Of a stretch of DNA of 16,191 nt, positions 5,497 to 13,316 are shown piece after piece. The stretch spans positions 6,740-22,930 of the forward strand of contig PKXI01000404.1 of NCBI GenBank assembly GCA_003133425.1, in the 5' to 3' direction. Under the pieces are notes generated by a model. It saw only the letters and a list, made by a program, of their open reading frames with translations, was not told where the DNA came from and ran no database searches. This stretch comes from Acidobacteriaceae bacterium. GTDB taxonomy: Bacteria > Acidobacteriota > Terriglobia > Terriglobales > Acidobacteriaceae. The translations under genes were made by a program, and so were the position numbers. Position 1 is the first letter of the stretch, and each line of letters begins with the position of its first letter.

Positions 5497-6834
5497 ATGC
5501 AATTACGCGTTTTCTGTGTTGCTTTTCTCGCTGCCGCGTTGCCTTTGGCCGCACAATCTCCGGCTACTCCCTCCGATCTGTCCAATTCCGTGGACCGTCA
5601 GTTGCCCGCACTTACCGAAACCTACAAGCATCTGCACCGCAATCCTGAGCTCTCGCGGCACGAAGAGCAAACCTCGGCTTTTATCGCCGGCGAACTGCGC
5701 AAGCTTGGGTACACGGTAACGGACCACGTAGGTAAATATGAGGACGGCACGCAGGCATTTGGCGTGGTGGCCATACTTGAAAACGGCGCCGGGCCGCGGG
5801 TGCTGATCCGCACCGACATGGATGCACTGCCGGTGGAAGAGAAGACCGGCCTGGATTACGCCAGCACGGTGAAGAGCACCAACGCCCAAGGACAGCAAGT
5901 GGGCGTTATGCAAGCCTGCGGTCACGACCTGCATATGACGGTGTTCCTCGGCATGGCTCGGGAGATGGCGGCGCGCAAGAGTCAGTGGCATGGAACCCTG
6001 ATGCTGATTGGTCAGCCCTCAGAAGAAATCATTGAGGGCGCGGCGGCCATGCTTGCCGATCATCTGTATGAGCGCTTCGGCAAACCTGACTTTGTGCTCG
6101 CCGAGCACGATACGAACGACGTGCCTGCGGGCTCCATCAGCATCAAAGGCGGACCGCTGCTGGCCAGCGCCAACACGCTGACGGTAACCATGCGCGGCAT
6201 CGGCGGACATGGCTCCCAGCCTCAGTCCGGCAAGGACCCGATCCTGCTCGCCGCTGAGTTTGTGCTGGTGGCGCAAACCATCGTCAGCCGTCAGATCGAC
6301 CCACAACAGCCTGCTGTGCTTACAGTGGGCACAATCCATGGTGGAACCAAAAACAACATCATTCCGGACGAAGTGACGATGGGCCTCACCCTGCGCGCCT
6401 ACTCGCCTGCCGTTCGCGATGCGATCATTGCCGATGTACGCCGGACGGCCGAGGGGCTCGCAAGGGCCTACGGCGTTCCCGCAGACCGCATGCCGACGGT
6501 AACTCTGGGCGAGAGCACACCCGCCACCATTAACGACGCGGCTCTGGCGGAGCGTCTGCGCGCGGCAGCCTCGGCCGCTTTGGGCAAAGACCGCGTTCTT
6601 GAGGCGCGCGCCGTAATGGGAAGCGAAGATGTTGGCCTGTTCTCGCTCGAAGGAAAGATTCCTGCCGCGATGTACTGGCTCGGCGCGGCCGATCCGGCAA
6701 AGCTCGAGGAGAGCCGCAAAACGGGCGTGCCGCTGCCCAGCCTTCACTCGTCGCTTTTTGCGCCTGTGTATGCTTCGGCCATCCCCACTGGAGTGACCGC
6801 TATGACGGCGATGGCGCTCGACCTGCTGAAATAG
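5497..6834 (+). CDS. Secreted M20D family amidohydrolase (metallopeptidase)
   Basis: A 445-residue zinc-type hydrolase of the M20D group (IAA-amino-acid hydrolase, N-acyl amino acid amidohydrolase, aminobenzoyl-glutamate hydrolase relatives), which cleaves amide bonds of N-acylated amino acids or peptides. Visible landmarks are HRNPELSRHE (47-56), RTDMDALPVEE (105-115), CGHDLH with ligands Cys141 and His143, QPSEE with Glu176/Glu177, His204 in AEHDTND, the dimerisation-domain block GGHGSQPQSGKDP (236-248), GGTKNNIIPDE (282-292), GSEDVGLFS and LHSSLF with His417. All five expected metal or catalytic positions are present. The ATG at 5497 is chosen over 5476: GGAGG at 5482-5486 lies 10 nt upstream, and the protein then begins with a signal peptide (MQLRVFCVAFLAAALPLAAQ). 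It is exported, unlike many cytosolic relatives. The gene diverges from padR and converges with the serine hydrolase after 20 bp. The exact substrate is unknown. Confidence 0.9.
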   Translation: MQLRVFCVAFLAAALPLAAQSPATPSDLSNSVDRQLPALTETYKHLHRNPELSRHEEQTSAFIAGELRKLGYTVTDHVGKYEDGTQAFGVVAILENGAGPRVLIRTDMDALPVEEKTGLDYASTVKSTNAQGQQVGVMQACGHDLHMTVFLGMAREMAARKSQWHGTLMLIGQPSEEIIEGAAAMLADHLYERFGKPDFVLAEHDTNDVPAGSISIKGGPLLASANTLTVTMRGIGGHGSQPQSGKDPILLAAEFVLVAQTIVSRQIDPQQPAVLTVGTIHGGTKNNIIPDEVTMGLTLRAYSPAVRDAIIADVRRTAEGLARAYGVPADRMPTVTLGESTPATINDAALAERLRAAASAALGKDRVLEARAVMGSEDVGLFSLEGKIPAAMYWLGAADPAKLEESRKTGVPLPSLHSSLFAPVYASAIPTGVTAMTAMALDLLK

Positions 6835-6854
6835 CGGCCCCAAGCGGTCTTCGT

Positions 6855-8240
6855 TTACTTCGACGGATCCACAAGCGCCCCGTAGACGATAGAGCGGCTC
6901 AGGTATTCGACAATCGGATCCTTTCCGTGGATCCGCTGAATCATTCCAACAAAGACAATGTCGTTGGTCGGATCGACCCAGAACCATGTACCCGCAAGTC
7001 CATCCCAGAAGAACGTACCTTTGCCATCGGGCAGGTTCGCCTCCGGCGGATCGAAGACAACCGCGCCATCGTAGCCATAGCCGAAGCCTGGACGCAGGGT
7101 CTGGAGACCGATGCCATACGCACCGGTGAGTAGACTGAGCGGCACATGATTCGAGGTCATCAAGTGAACCGTGTCCGGCGCAAGAATACGCGTGCCGCTC
7201 AATGTGCCACCGTTACCCAGCATCTGCGCGAAGCGATAGTAGTCCTCCGCGGTCGACACCATGCCGCCGCCGCCAGAAGGCATGGTGGGTGGTGTGAGGT
7301 CGTCACTCATCCCGCCGGCGCCGATTTTGGTGAGAACCAGATTGCCCTCAGGCGCGGTTTCGTAGAGTGTGGCAAAGCGGTTTCGCTTTTCTGCCGGAAC
7401 GTAAAAGCCCGCGTCTCTCATGCTCAGCGGCTGATAGATATGGTCGCGCATGAAGTCGGGCAGCGACTGGCCCGACAGCTTTTCGACAATATAGCCCTGA
7501 ATATCCATCGACACGCTGTAGACCCAGGCCTTGCCCGGTTGATAGAGCAGCGGAATCTGGGACAGCTTATCGATCACCTCCTGCAGGTTGCGTGAAGACA
7601 GCACATGCTGGTCACGGTACATTGCATCGACAGGTGTGTTCCCAAAGATCCCGTACGTAAAGCCGGCCGTGTGCGTCATCAGCTCGCGCATGGTGGGTGC
7701 GTGGTCCGGATCGACCAGGATCATCTTTCCGTCTGCATCCACACCCTTGAAGACCTTCAGGTGAGCGAACTCCGGAATGTATTTCGAGATCGGGTCCGAC
7801 GGAAGCCACTTGCCCTGCTCGTAAAGAATCATCATCGCTACGCCGTTGATGGGCTTGGTCATCGAGTAGTCGCGGAAGATGGTGTCCTTCGTCATCGGCG
7901 CGCCAGTGGCCATATCGCGTACGCCGTAGGTGCGGTAATCCACAATCTTGCCGTGTCTCGCAAGGATGGTGACGATGCCGGCAATCTGCTTCTGGTCCAC
8001 CGCCTGCTGCATCAGCGCGTGAAGCCGCTCCAACCGTTCTTGCGAAAAGCCCACCGACTCGGGCTTCACGAGCGTCATGTCGAGCGCCTGGTGGGCCGCT
8101 TGTTGCGCGTGCGCCGGCTGCGAGGGCGCTTGTGCTTGATGCGAGGATGGTTGCTGCGCCACCGCGGTAAATGTGACAAGCGCAAGCGCGCAGCCTCTCA
8201 GAAGCACACGGCTGAAGTTTCCAAATCGATGCATGGTCAT
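6855..8240 (-). CDS. Secreted serine hydrolase, class C beta-lactamase/esterase fold (copy 1)
   Basis: A 461-residue exported hydrolase of the beta-lactamase-related (DD-peptidase, class C, family VIII esterase) superfamily. A signal peptide covers about residues 1-29, ending TFTAVAQ. A His/Gln/Ala/Pro-rich linker follows (30-52). The catalytic S-x-x-K motif is Ser126-Met-Thr-Lys129 in RDYSMTKP. The second-motif tyrosine is in WVYSVSMDIQGY, so the usual Y-x-N Asn is replaced. The C-terminal third motif is DGLAGTWFWVDP instead of KTG. The start at 8240 gives an N-terminus of the same length as that of its neighbour copy 2. AGGA (+ strand TCCT 8245-8248) lies 4 nt before it and 10 nt before an alternative ATG at 8234. 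A frame open to 8288 uses TTG and overlaps the upstream gene. It begins 13 bp after the copy 2 stop, so the two form an operon. Esterase or peptidase activity is more likely than beta-lactam resistance, but this is inferred. Confidence 0.9.
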   Translation of the reverse strand: MTMHRFGNFSRVLLRGCALALVTFTAVAQQPSSHQAQAPSQPAHAQQAAHQALDMTLVKPESVGFSQERLERLHALMQQAVDQKQIAGIVTILARHGKIVDYRTYGVRDMATGAPMTKDTIFRDYSMTKPINGVAMMILYEQGKWLPSDPISKYIPEFAHLKVFKGVDADGKMILVDPDHAPTMRELMTHTAGFTYGIFGNTPVDAMYRDQHVLSSRNLQEVIDKLSQIPLLYQPGKAWVYSVSMDIQGYIVEKLSGQSLPDFMRDHIYQPLSMRDAGFYVPAEKRNRFATLYETAPEGNLVLTKIGAGGMSDDLTPPTMPSGGGGMVSTAEDYYRFAQMLGNGGTLSGTRILAPDTVHLMTSNHVPLSLLTGAYGIGLQTLRPGFGYGYDGAVVFDPPEANLPDGKGTFFWDGLAGTWFWVDPTNDIVFVGMIQRIHGKDPIVEYLSRSIVYGALVDPSK

Positions 8241-8253
8241 ATGATCCTCTTGC

Positions 8254-9615
8254 TTATTTCGACGGGTCCACGAGCGCCTGGTAGACAACGTTGCGGCTCA
8301 GATATTCGACGTTCGGACTTCCACCATGCATCCGCTGAATCATTCCAACAAATACGATGTCGTTGGTGGGATCGACCCAGAACCAGGTACCCGCGGCGCC
8401 GTCCCAGAAGAACGTGCCTTTGCCATCGGGTAAATTAGCCTCAGGCGGATCGAAGATCACGGCACAGTTGTATCCGTAACCAAAACCCGGTCGCAGAATT
8501 TGCAGGCCGATGCTGTATTCGCCTGTGAGCAGCTCGGCCGGTACATGGTTCGAGGCCATCAGATGCACCGTGGCCGGCGCCAGAATTCGCGCGCCATTCA
8601 GCTCGCCACCATAGGCCAGCATCTGCGCAAAGCGGTAGTAGTCCTCCGCGGTTGAAGTCAGGCCGCCGCCGCCTGAAGGCATGGTGGGTGGCGTCAGAAA
8701 GTTGCCCATCCCGCTGCCGTTGGTCGTGTCCGGAATCAGCTTTCCTTCAGGTCCATTTTCATAGAGCGCCGCAAAGCGATCGTGCTTTGCCTCGGGCACG
8801 TAGAAGCCGGCATCTCTCATGCCCAGTGGCTTGAAGATCTGGTCGCGCATGAAGTCGGGCAGAGATTGGCCCGACAGTTTCTCCACGATGTAGCCCTCAA
8901 TGTCCATCGACATGCTGTAGACCCAGCCCTTGCCGGGCTGATAGAGCAGCGGAATCTTTGCAAGCCTGTTGATCATCTCCTGAAGATTTTTGGATTGCCT
9001 CACATGAAGGTCGCCGTACATCGCATCCGCAGGCGTTTTTCCATTGCCATAGCTGAAGCCGGCCGTGTGCGTCATCAGCTCGCGCATCGTAGGTGCGTGG
9101 TCCGGATCGACAAGAATCATCTTGCCGTTTGCATCCACACCCTTGAAGACCTTCAGGTGCGCAAACTCCGGAATGTATTTCGAGATCGGGTCAGACGGCA
9201 GCCACTTGCCCTGCTCGTAGAGAATCATCATGGACACGCCGGTAACCGGCTTGGTCATTGAATAGTCACGGAAGATGGTGTCCTTGGTCATCGCCGCCCC
9301 GGTCGACCAGTCGCGCTGGCCGTAGGTGCGGTAGTCAACAACCTTGCCGTGACGCGCCAGGATCGTGACGATGCCTGCAAGATGCTTCTCGTCCACCGTC
9401 TGCTGCATCAGCGCGTGAAGCCGCTCCAGCCGTTCAGACGAAAAGCCAACCGACTCGGGCTTGACCAGCGTCATGTCGAGTGTGTGGCGGGCCGCAGGTT
9501 GCGGGCGTGTATTTTGCGCGGCCGGTTGCTGCGACACTACCTGAAATGTGCCCAGGGTAAGAACGCTGCACGCTACGAGCACACAGCTGGTGTTTCCGAA
9601 TCGGAAGTGCTTCAT
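8254..9615 (-). CDS. Secreted serine hydrolase, class C beta-lactamase/esterase fold (copy 2)
   Basis: A 453-residue paralogue of the next gene downstream. The signal peptide covers residues 1 to about 29 (MKHFRFGNTS, then a hydrophobic core ending VVSQ). The catalytic Ser119-Met-Thr-Lys122 lies in RDYSMTKP, Tyr233 in WVYSMSMDIEGY, and the C-terminal block FFWDGAAGTWFWVDP at about 402-416. The same blocks as in copy 1 are conserved, with the Asn of Y-x-N and the KTG triad absent in both. The ATG at 9615 has AGGAG (+ strand CTCCT 9621-9625) 5 nt upstream. A good sigma70 promoter lies in the 95-bp gap between this gene and the TonB-dependent receptor, so the two hydrolase genes are probably one transcript. 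One cysteine (GYNCAVIF, where copy 1 has GYDGAVVF) is a notable difference. The substrate is unknown. Confidence 0.9.
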   Translation of the reverse strand: MKHFRFGNTSCVLVACSVLTLGTFQVVSQQPAAQNTRPQPAARHTLDMTLVKPESVGFSSERLERLHALMQQTVDEKHLAGIVTILARHGKVVDYRTYGQRDWSTGAAMTKDTIFRDYSMTKPVTGVSMMILYEQGKWLPSDPISKYIPEFAHLKVFKGVDANGKMILVDPDHAPTMRELMTHTAGFSYGNGKTPADAMYGDLHVRQSKNLQEMINRLAKIPLLYQPGKGWVYSMSMDIEGYIVEKLSGQSLPDFMRDQIFKPLGMRDAGFYVPEAKHDRFAALYENGPEGKLIPDTTNGSGMGNFLTPPTMPSGGGGLTSTAEDYYRFAQMLAYGGELNGARILAPATVHLMASNHVPAELLTGEYSIGLQILRPGFGYGYNCAVIFDPPEANLPDGKGTFFWDGAAGTWFWVDPTNDIVFVGMIQRMHGGSPNVEYLSRNVVYQALVDPSK

Positions 9616-9661
9616 GCGATCTCCTCATAGTGCAGCAAAGGCTGCCTGGTTTTGCTGGACC

Positions 9662-9690
9662 TTTATAGCGGGCACACTCCCGTGCGGCAA
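9662..9690 (-). promoter_or_regulatory. Sigma70-type promoter of the serine hydrolase pair
   Basis: On the minus strand, TTGCCG (9690-9685, 4 of 6) is followed after exactly 17 bp by TATAAA (9667-9662, 5 of 6). The expected start is near 9655, about 40 nt before the ATG at 9615. The spacer and the DNA just upstream contain a GC-rich inverted repeat (GCGGGC 9668-9673 / GCCCGC 9703-9708). This could be an operator, or a hairpin at the end of the receptor mRNA. Confidence 0.55.
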
Positions 9691-9710
9691 GCCTGCGCAT
9701 GGGCCCGCAA

Positions 9711-12700
9711 TCAATAGATCAATTTCAGCGATAACTGGATCTGGCGCGAGCTGCCGGCGGTTCTGCTGATTTCGCCAAAGCCGGAACCGGTGACGATGTT
9801 GGCCGGCAGGCCCATATTCACAATGTTGAAGAGATTGAAAAACTCGCTGCGGAACTGGAGATCGACGCGTTCAGCTCCGCTCTTGCGTCGGCCGAATGGC
9901 GTGTCCTTGATGAGCGCAAAGTCGAAGTTATAGTAAGCTGGTCCGCGGAAGGTGTTGCGTCCCAGCGTGCCGAAGCGGCCTTGGTTGCGTCCCGTGCCTC
10001 CGGAGACGTGGATGGGGATATAGAAAAAGGCAGCGTTATTTGCCCCCTGGCCGAAGTAGTCTTCACGCACTTTGCGCGAAGTGGAGAGATTCGGTTTCGC
10101 GATCTGGTCGGGGCGGTCCACGCCATTCGAGCCGGCGCCGGTCTGCTGCACTCCGGAAAAGATGGTGAACGGAGAGCCGGTGCTCATACTAGAGATGCTC
10201 AGCAGTTCCCAGCCATCGGTAACTTTCCTGCTGATCGGGCGGAGGAAATTTACGCTTTCCAAATGCATATCCTGGGCTACGCTGAGGCCGAAACCATGAG
10301 CAACGTCGAACGAGGATGGGCCTCTCTCGGGATGAGTGTCATATGGATTCTGCGGGAAGCCCTGTGCCACCGCGCCTGTGGACCCGGTGCCGCCGATAAC
10401 CTGGCTGGTGTCGTCGATCGACTTGCCCCACGTGTAACTCGCCTGGATGCCGGGACCACCGTGTGGAATGGTGCCGGAGAGTGAAGTCTGCAACGCGTGA
10501 TAGTTGGAGTGGGCAGTTGCCGTAATTTCGTTTTCGAATCCGAAGCCGCCGATAACATTGCCGGCACTGTCGAATTTTGTGCGCGGAGCGAATGCGGCGT
10601 CAGCGCCGGGATACGCATTGGGAAAGCTCGTCCGCGGAAGTTTCATGCCAACTGTGCCCACGTAACTCGCACTCGCAGTCAGGTTGCCGAATTTCCGCTC
10701 CAGGCCTGCCGTCCAGGTGTATAACGTCGCGTTGCCGAAGTTGCGATCGATACCTGCGAGAAACAGGTCGCTGACTACATGGCCCGGCGTGAGCGCCGCC
10801 ACGTCCTGTTCGTAGCGATCCACATCCATCGGTGTGTTGGGTGCAACGGTGGTGGTGCGTCCGGTGGGAAACATATCGGCGCCCGCGAGTGTATAAGTGC
10901 GCGGCAACTGCGCCGGCGTGATTTGAAACCCGTAGCCGATGGGCGCATTCGAAGCAGACAAGAGTTTCGGCATCACCGCAAAGGGTGTTGAGCCGGTCAG
11001 AAAGTTATCCTGCCACAGATTTGGAGGAATCACAGTGATGCCGGCGCCGACATGAGCTTGTAGCTTTTCGGAAACCTGCCAGGCCGCTTGGACGCGCGGG
11101 CCCCACCCCGTCCAGTTGGTGCGGTAGCCGGGCTGCGGGTTCACCACGTATTCATGCGTACCGTTGGCGTTCAGGAATCCCGCGGTTCGCCTCGCGCGCT
11201 CGCTGATCGGCCTGTAAAGTTCCCAGCGAATCCCGTAGTCAAGCGTGAGGCGGCTGTTCACCTTCCAGGTGTCCTGCACGTAGGCGTCGACATTGTTGCG
11301 GCTGATGGCCGCCGGGCCAATGTGCTCTCCACTTGAGAAGTAGGGCGGCGCAATGGACACGGAATAGGAAAACGGACTGCCGGCCAAAAAGCTTGAAAGC
11401 GTGTCGGGAAGAAGATCGCCGGGATGGATGTCGTGTTTTCCGCTCGCCGACCTGATGTTTTTGTTTGAATAAGCCGCGCCGCCGCCAAAGCTGTATTCGC
11501 CGTTGGGACTGACGCCGAAGTAAGTGCTGTCGCGATTCAGACGTATCTCGCCGCCCGCTTTGAAGGTATGCCTCGCGGTGCTGAAGACGACATTTTCGCG
11601 AAGCTGGAAGAGATTTCCGTAAGCCTGCATCACCGTTCCGGCCGCGGAGTTGAAGGCTTCAAACAGGCCGTCGTTAAACTTGACTGCGGGATCGGTGTAG
11701 TTGGTCGTGGGAAACCCCGGCGTGGTGCGCTGAATGCTGAGAGACGACTCGAGTGTGAGCCGCGGCGAAAATTCGTGCGTGTCGGTACCCACAACGTTGC
11801 GCTCCCGGTCGATGTACTCAACACCGAACGAAGGATCGATCGCTGTCTGGTCGGGATTCGTCGTGGGGCCCATCAGATTGTCAAAGACGACGCGTGCAAA
11901 GAACTTGTCTTTGGAAGAGAACCTGTGATCGATGCGAAAAGAAAACTGGTTGGCATCTGTCGCCACTTTCGATGCCGTCGCATAGGTGTGCTGCTGGAAG
12001 GGGCCAGAGAGATCATTCGGCAGCGGATAACGCTTCAGCAACGCCGCAATCCCGGGATCGACAGGAACTGTCAACGTGTCGACGGAGCCGTCGGGATAGG
12101 TCAATGTATCCTGCCCTAAACGCTCGGATACACTGGGCAGCGGCATCACCTGCGTGGTTCCCAACACCTGGCGGAAGCCCTGGTACTGCGCGAAGTAGAA
12201 CGTTCTGCTGCGGCCGTCGTATACGTGAGGAATAAAAACCGGCCCGCCGTTGGTGAACCCGAACTCGTTGCGGCGGAAGGGAGGAATCCTGCCCGGGTAG
12301 GCCAGCGTGGCGTGGTCAAAATAATTACGCGCGTCGAACGCGGAGTTGCGCACGAATTCGAAGAACGATCCGTGAAAGCCGATGGCGCCGGAACGCGTAA
12401 TGATGTTTGTGAACCCCGCTGCTCCGCGCCCGATCTCGGCCGGCATCCAGCCGGAGCTGGACTGAATCCCCTCGACGGCATCTACATTAAAGTTTGAGAA
12501 TGTCGCGCCACCCATCTCCGGATCGCTGATGTCGGCGCCATCCATGGCAAACACTGCTTCCACGCCGCGCTGTCCATTGATGGCGAACTGCGCCGTAAAG
12601 TTGGTGGCGCCATTCGCATCGGTCATGGTGCCGGCGGCCAGCAACAGCAGGGTGCTGAAGTCGCGCTTGTTCAGCGGCAGCTCGCTCACCGCCTGGCTCG

Positions 12701-13133
12701 ACAGTTCCTCGCCGCCCGTCGCGGACTGGCTCTGAATTACGGCAACGGAGAGCTCACCACGGTTGGAGAGAGTAAGCGCGACCGAAGGCGCGGCCGCTTC
12801 TATATCGATGGGTTGTGCGTAATTGACCCTGCGGCCTTTTGCCTGAACACTGAGACGGTATTGGCCGACAGGCAGAGGCGTTAGCTTAAAAGCGCCATCT
12901 GTGCCCGTCACTGCTTCGGCCGCGGTGCCTTTGCCGACCAGCCGGACCTTCGCTTCTGGAATCGGCGCGCTGGCTGCGTCGCGCAACACGCCCTGCCAAA
13001 CGCTTTGCGCCGGCTGCTGCGCGTGGGCCATCGCTGTAAACAACAGCAAAGCCGCAAGCGCCAGGAAGGAGAACGTTTTCCCTTCACGCCTTGTTTTTGA
13101 CCCGCGTACGCCTTGCCGCAAACTGATATTCAA
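9711..13133 (-). CDS. TonB-dependent receptor, Oar-like, with carboxypeptidase-regulatory-like N-domain
   Basis: An outer-membrane receptor of about 1140 residues. A signal peptide (about 1-38, ending AMAHA) is followed by a carboxypeptidase regulatory-like beta-sandwich at about 45-115 (VWQGVLRDAASAPIPEAKV, then GTDGAFKLTPLPVGQYRLSV). A TonB plug follows (AVSELPLNKRDFSTLLLLAAG, FAINGQRGVEAVFAMDGADI, AGFTNIITRSG), and then a long beta-barrel ending in RQIQLSLKLIY with an aromatic last residue. This layout is typical of the large acidobacterial Oar-like receptors. The substrate is unknown and no SusD-like partner is visible. I choose a TTG start at 13133: AAAGG lies 10 nt upstream, the resulting signal peptide is of reasonable length, and a perfect TATAAT lies upstream at 13224-13219. 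The frame is open to 13241, but that extension would begin before the promoter's -10 box. It diverges from mnmE and sits 95 bp upstream of the hydrolase pair. Confidence 0.9.
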   Translation of the reverse strand: MNISLRQGVRGSKTRREGKTFSFLALAALLLFTAMAHAQQPAQSVWQGVLRDAASAPIPEAKVRLVGKGTAAEAVTGTDGAFKLTPLPVGQYRLSVQAKGRRVNYAQPIDIEAAAPSVALTLSNRGELSVAVIQSQSATGGEELSSQAVSELPLNKRDFSTLLLLAAGTMTDANGATNFTAQFAINGQRGVEAVFAMDGADISDPEMGGATFSNFNVDAVEGIQSSSGWMPAEIGRGAAGFTNIITRSGAIGFHGSFFEFVRNSAFDARNYFDHATLAYPGRIPPFRRNEFGFTNGGPVFIPHVYDGRSRTFYFAQYQGFRQVLGTTQVMPLPSVSERLGQDTLTYPDGSVDTLTVPVDPGIAALLKRYPLPNDLSGPFQQHTYATASKVATDANQFSFRIDHRFSSKDKFFARVVFDNLMGPTTNPDQTAIDPSFGVEYIDRERNVVGTDTHEFSPRLTLESSLSIQRTTPGFPTTNYTDPAVKFNDGLFEAFNSAAGTVMQAYGNLFQLRENVVFSTARHTFKAGGEIRLNRDSTYFGVSPNGEYSFGGGAAYSNKNIRSASGKHDIHPGDLLPDTLSSFLAGSPFSYSVSIAPPYFSSGEHIGPAAISRNNVDAYVQDTWKVNSRLTLDYGIRWELYRPISERARRTAGFLNANGTHEYVVNPQPGYRTNWTGWGPRVQAAWQVSEKLQAHVGAGITVIPPNLWQDNFLTGSTPFAVMPKLLSASNAPIGYGFQITPAQLPRTYTLAGADMFPTGRTTTVAPNTPMDVDRYEQDVAALTPGHVVSDLFLAGIDRNFGNATLYTWTAGLERKFGNLTASASYVGTVGMKLPRTSFPNAYPGADAAFAPRTKFDSAGNVIGGFGFENEITATAHSNYHALQTSLSGTIPHGGPGIQASYTWGKSIDDTSQVIGGTGSTGAVAQGFPQNPYDTHPERGPSSFDVAHGFGLSVAQDMHLESVNFLRPISRKVTDGWELLSISSMSTGSPFTIFSGVQQTGAGSNGVDRPDQIAKPNLSTSRKVREDYFGQGANNAAFFYIPIHVSGGTGRNQGRFGTLGRNTFRGPAYYNFDFALIKDTPFGRRKSGAERVDLQFRSEFFNLFNIVNMGLPANIVTGSGFGEISRTAGSSRQIQLSLKLIY

Positions 13134-13218
13134 GAGAATTAGACCTTTAAAAACGAATGTGCGCGGCGCCGCCCGAGGCTTCCATGGCGTAGAATATGCG
13201 TTCACCGCGTCGCACAGG

Positions 13219-13224
13219 ATTATA
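13219..13224 (-). promoter_or_regulatory. -10 element of the receptor promoter
   Basis: The minus strand reads a perfect TATAAT. No good -35 box lies 16-18 bp upstream (the best there is TCTGAT), so activator help or a weak basal promoter is possible. The predicted start near 13212 gives a leader of about 80 nt before the TTG at 13133. On the plus strand the overlapping TATAGT (13221-13226) could serve mnmE in the other direction. Confidence 0.4.
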
Positions 13225-13316
13225 GTCTGGCCTGCTCTCAAATCAGACGTTTGCCGGTCGCACTGAATCCCTTTCGAGCGCCCCAGGACGCCAAGCTTCT
13301 ACACTGTTTGAAGCAC

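Larger units (their letters stand above)
6855..9615 (-). repeat. Tandem gene duplication of a secreted serine hydrolase
   Basis: The units 6855-8240 and 8254-9615 encode proteins that are, by eye, about three quarters identical along their length. Long DNA blocks are nearly unchanged, for example those encoding GKWLPSDPISKYIPEFAHLK and PPEANLPDGKGTFFWDG. Differences cluster in the signal peptide and linker, around GIFGNTPVDAMYRDQ versus GNGKTPADAMYGDL, and in LVLTKIGAGGMSDD versus LIPDTTNGSGMGNF. Direct duplication followed by divergence is the simplest explanation. Confidence 0.9.

Noticed and set aside
6019..6987. 322-residue open frame on the minus strand across the M20D gene
   Set aside because: It lies antisense to a gene with complete family motifs, has no recognisable domain, and reflects codon bias in GC-rich DNA.
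7605..8438. 277-residue open frame on the plus strand across the serine hydrolase genes
   Set aside because: Antisense to copy 1 and the junction with copy 2. A similar antisense frame appears over copy 2 simply because the two genes are duplicates. No ribosome-binding site or domain is seen.
6855..9615. The long direct repeat as a composite mobile element
   Set aside because: Both copies are complete coding genes with their own start signals. No transposase, terminal inverted repeats or target-site duplications are seen.
13134..13241. N-terminal extension of the TonB-dependent receptor to 13241
   Set aside because: It would start upstream of the perfect TATAAT at 13224-13219 and give an implausibly long stretch before the signal peptide.
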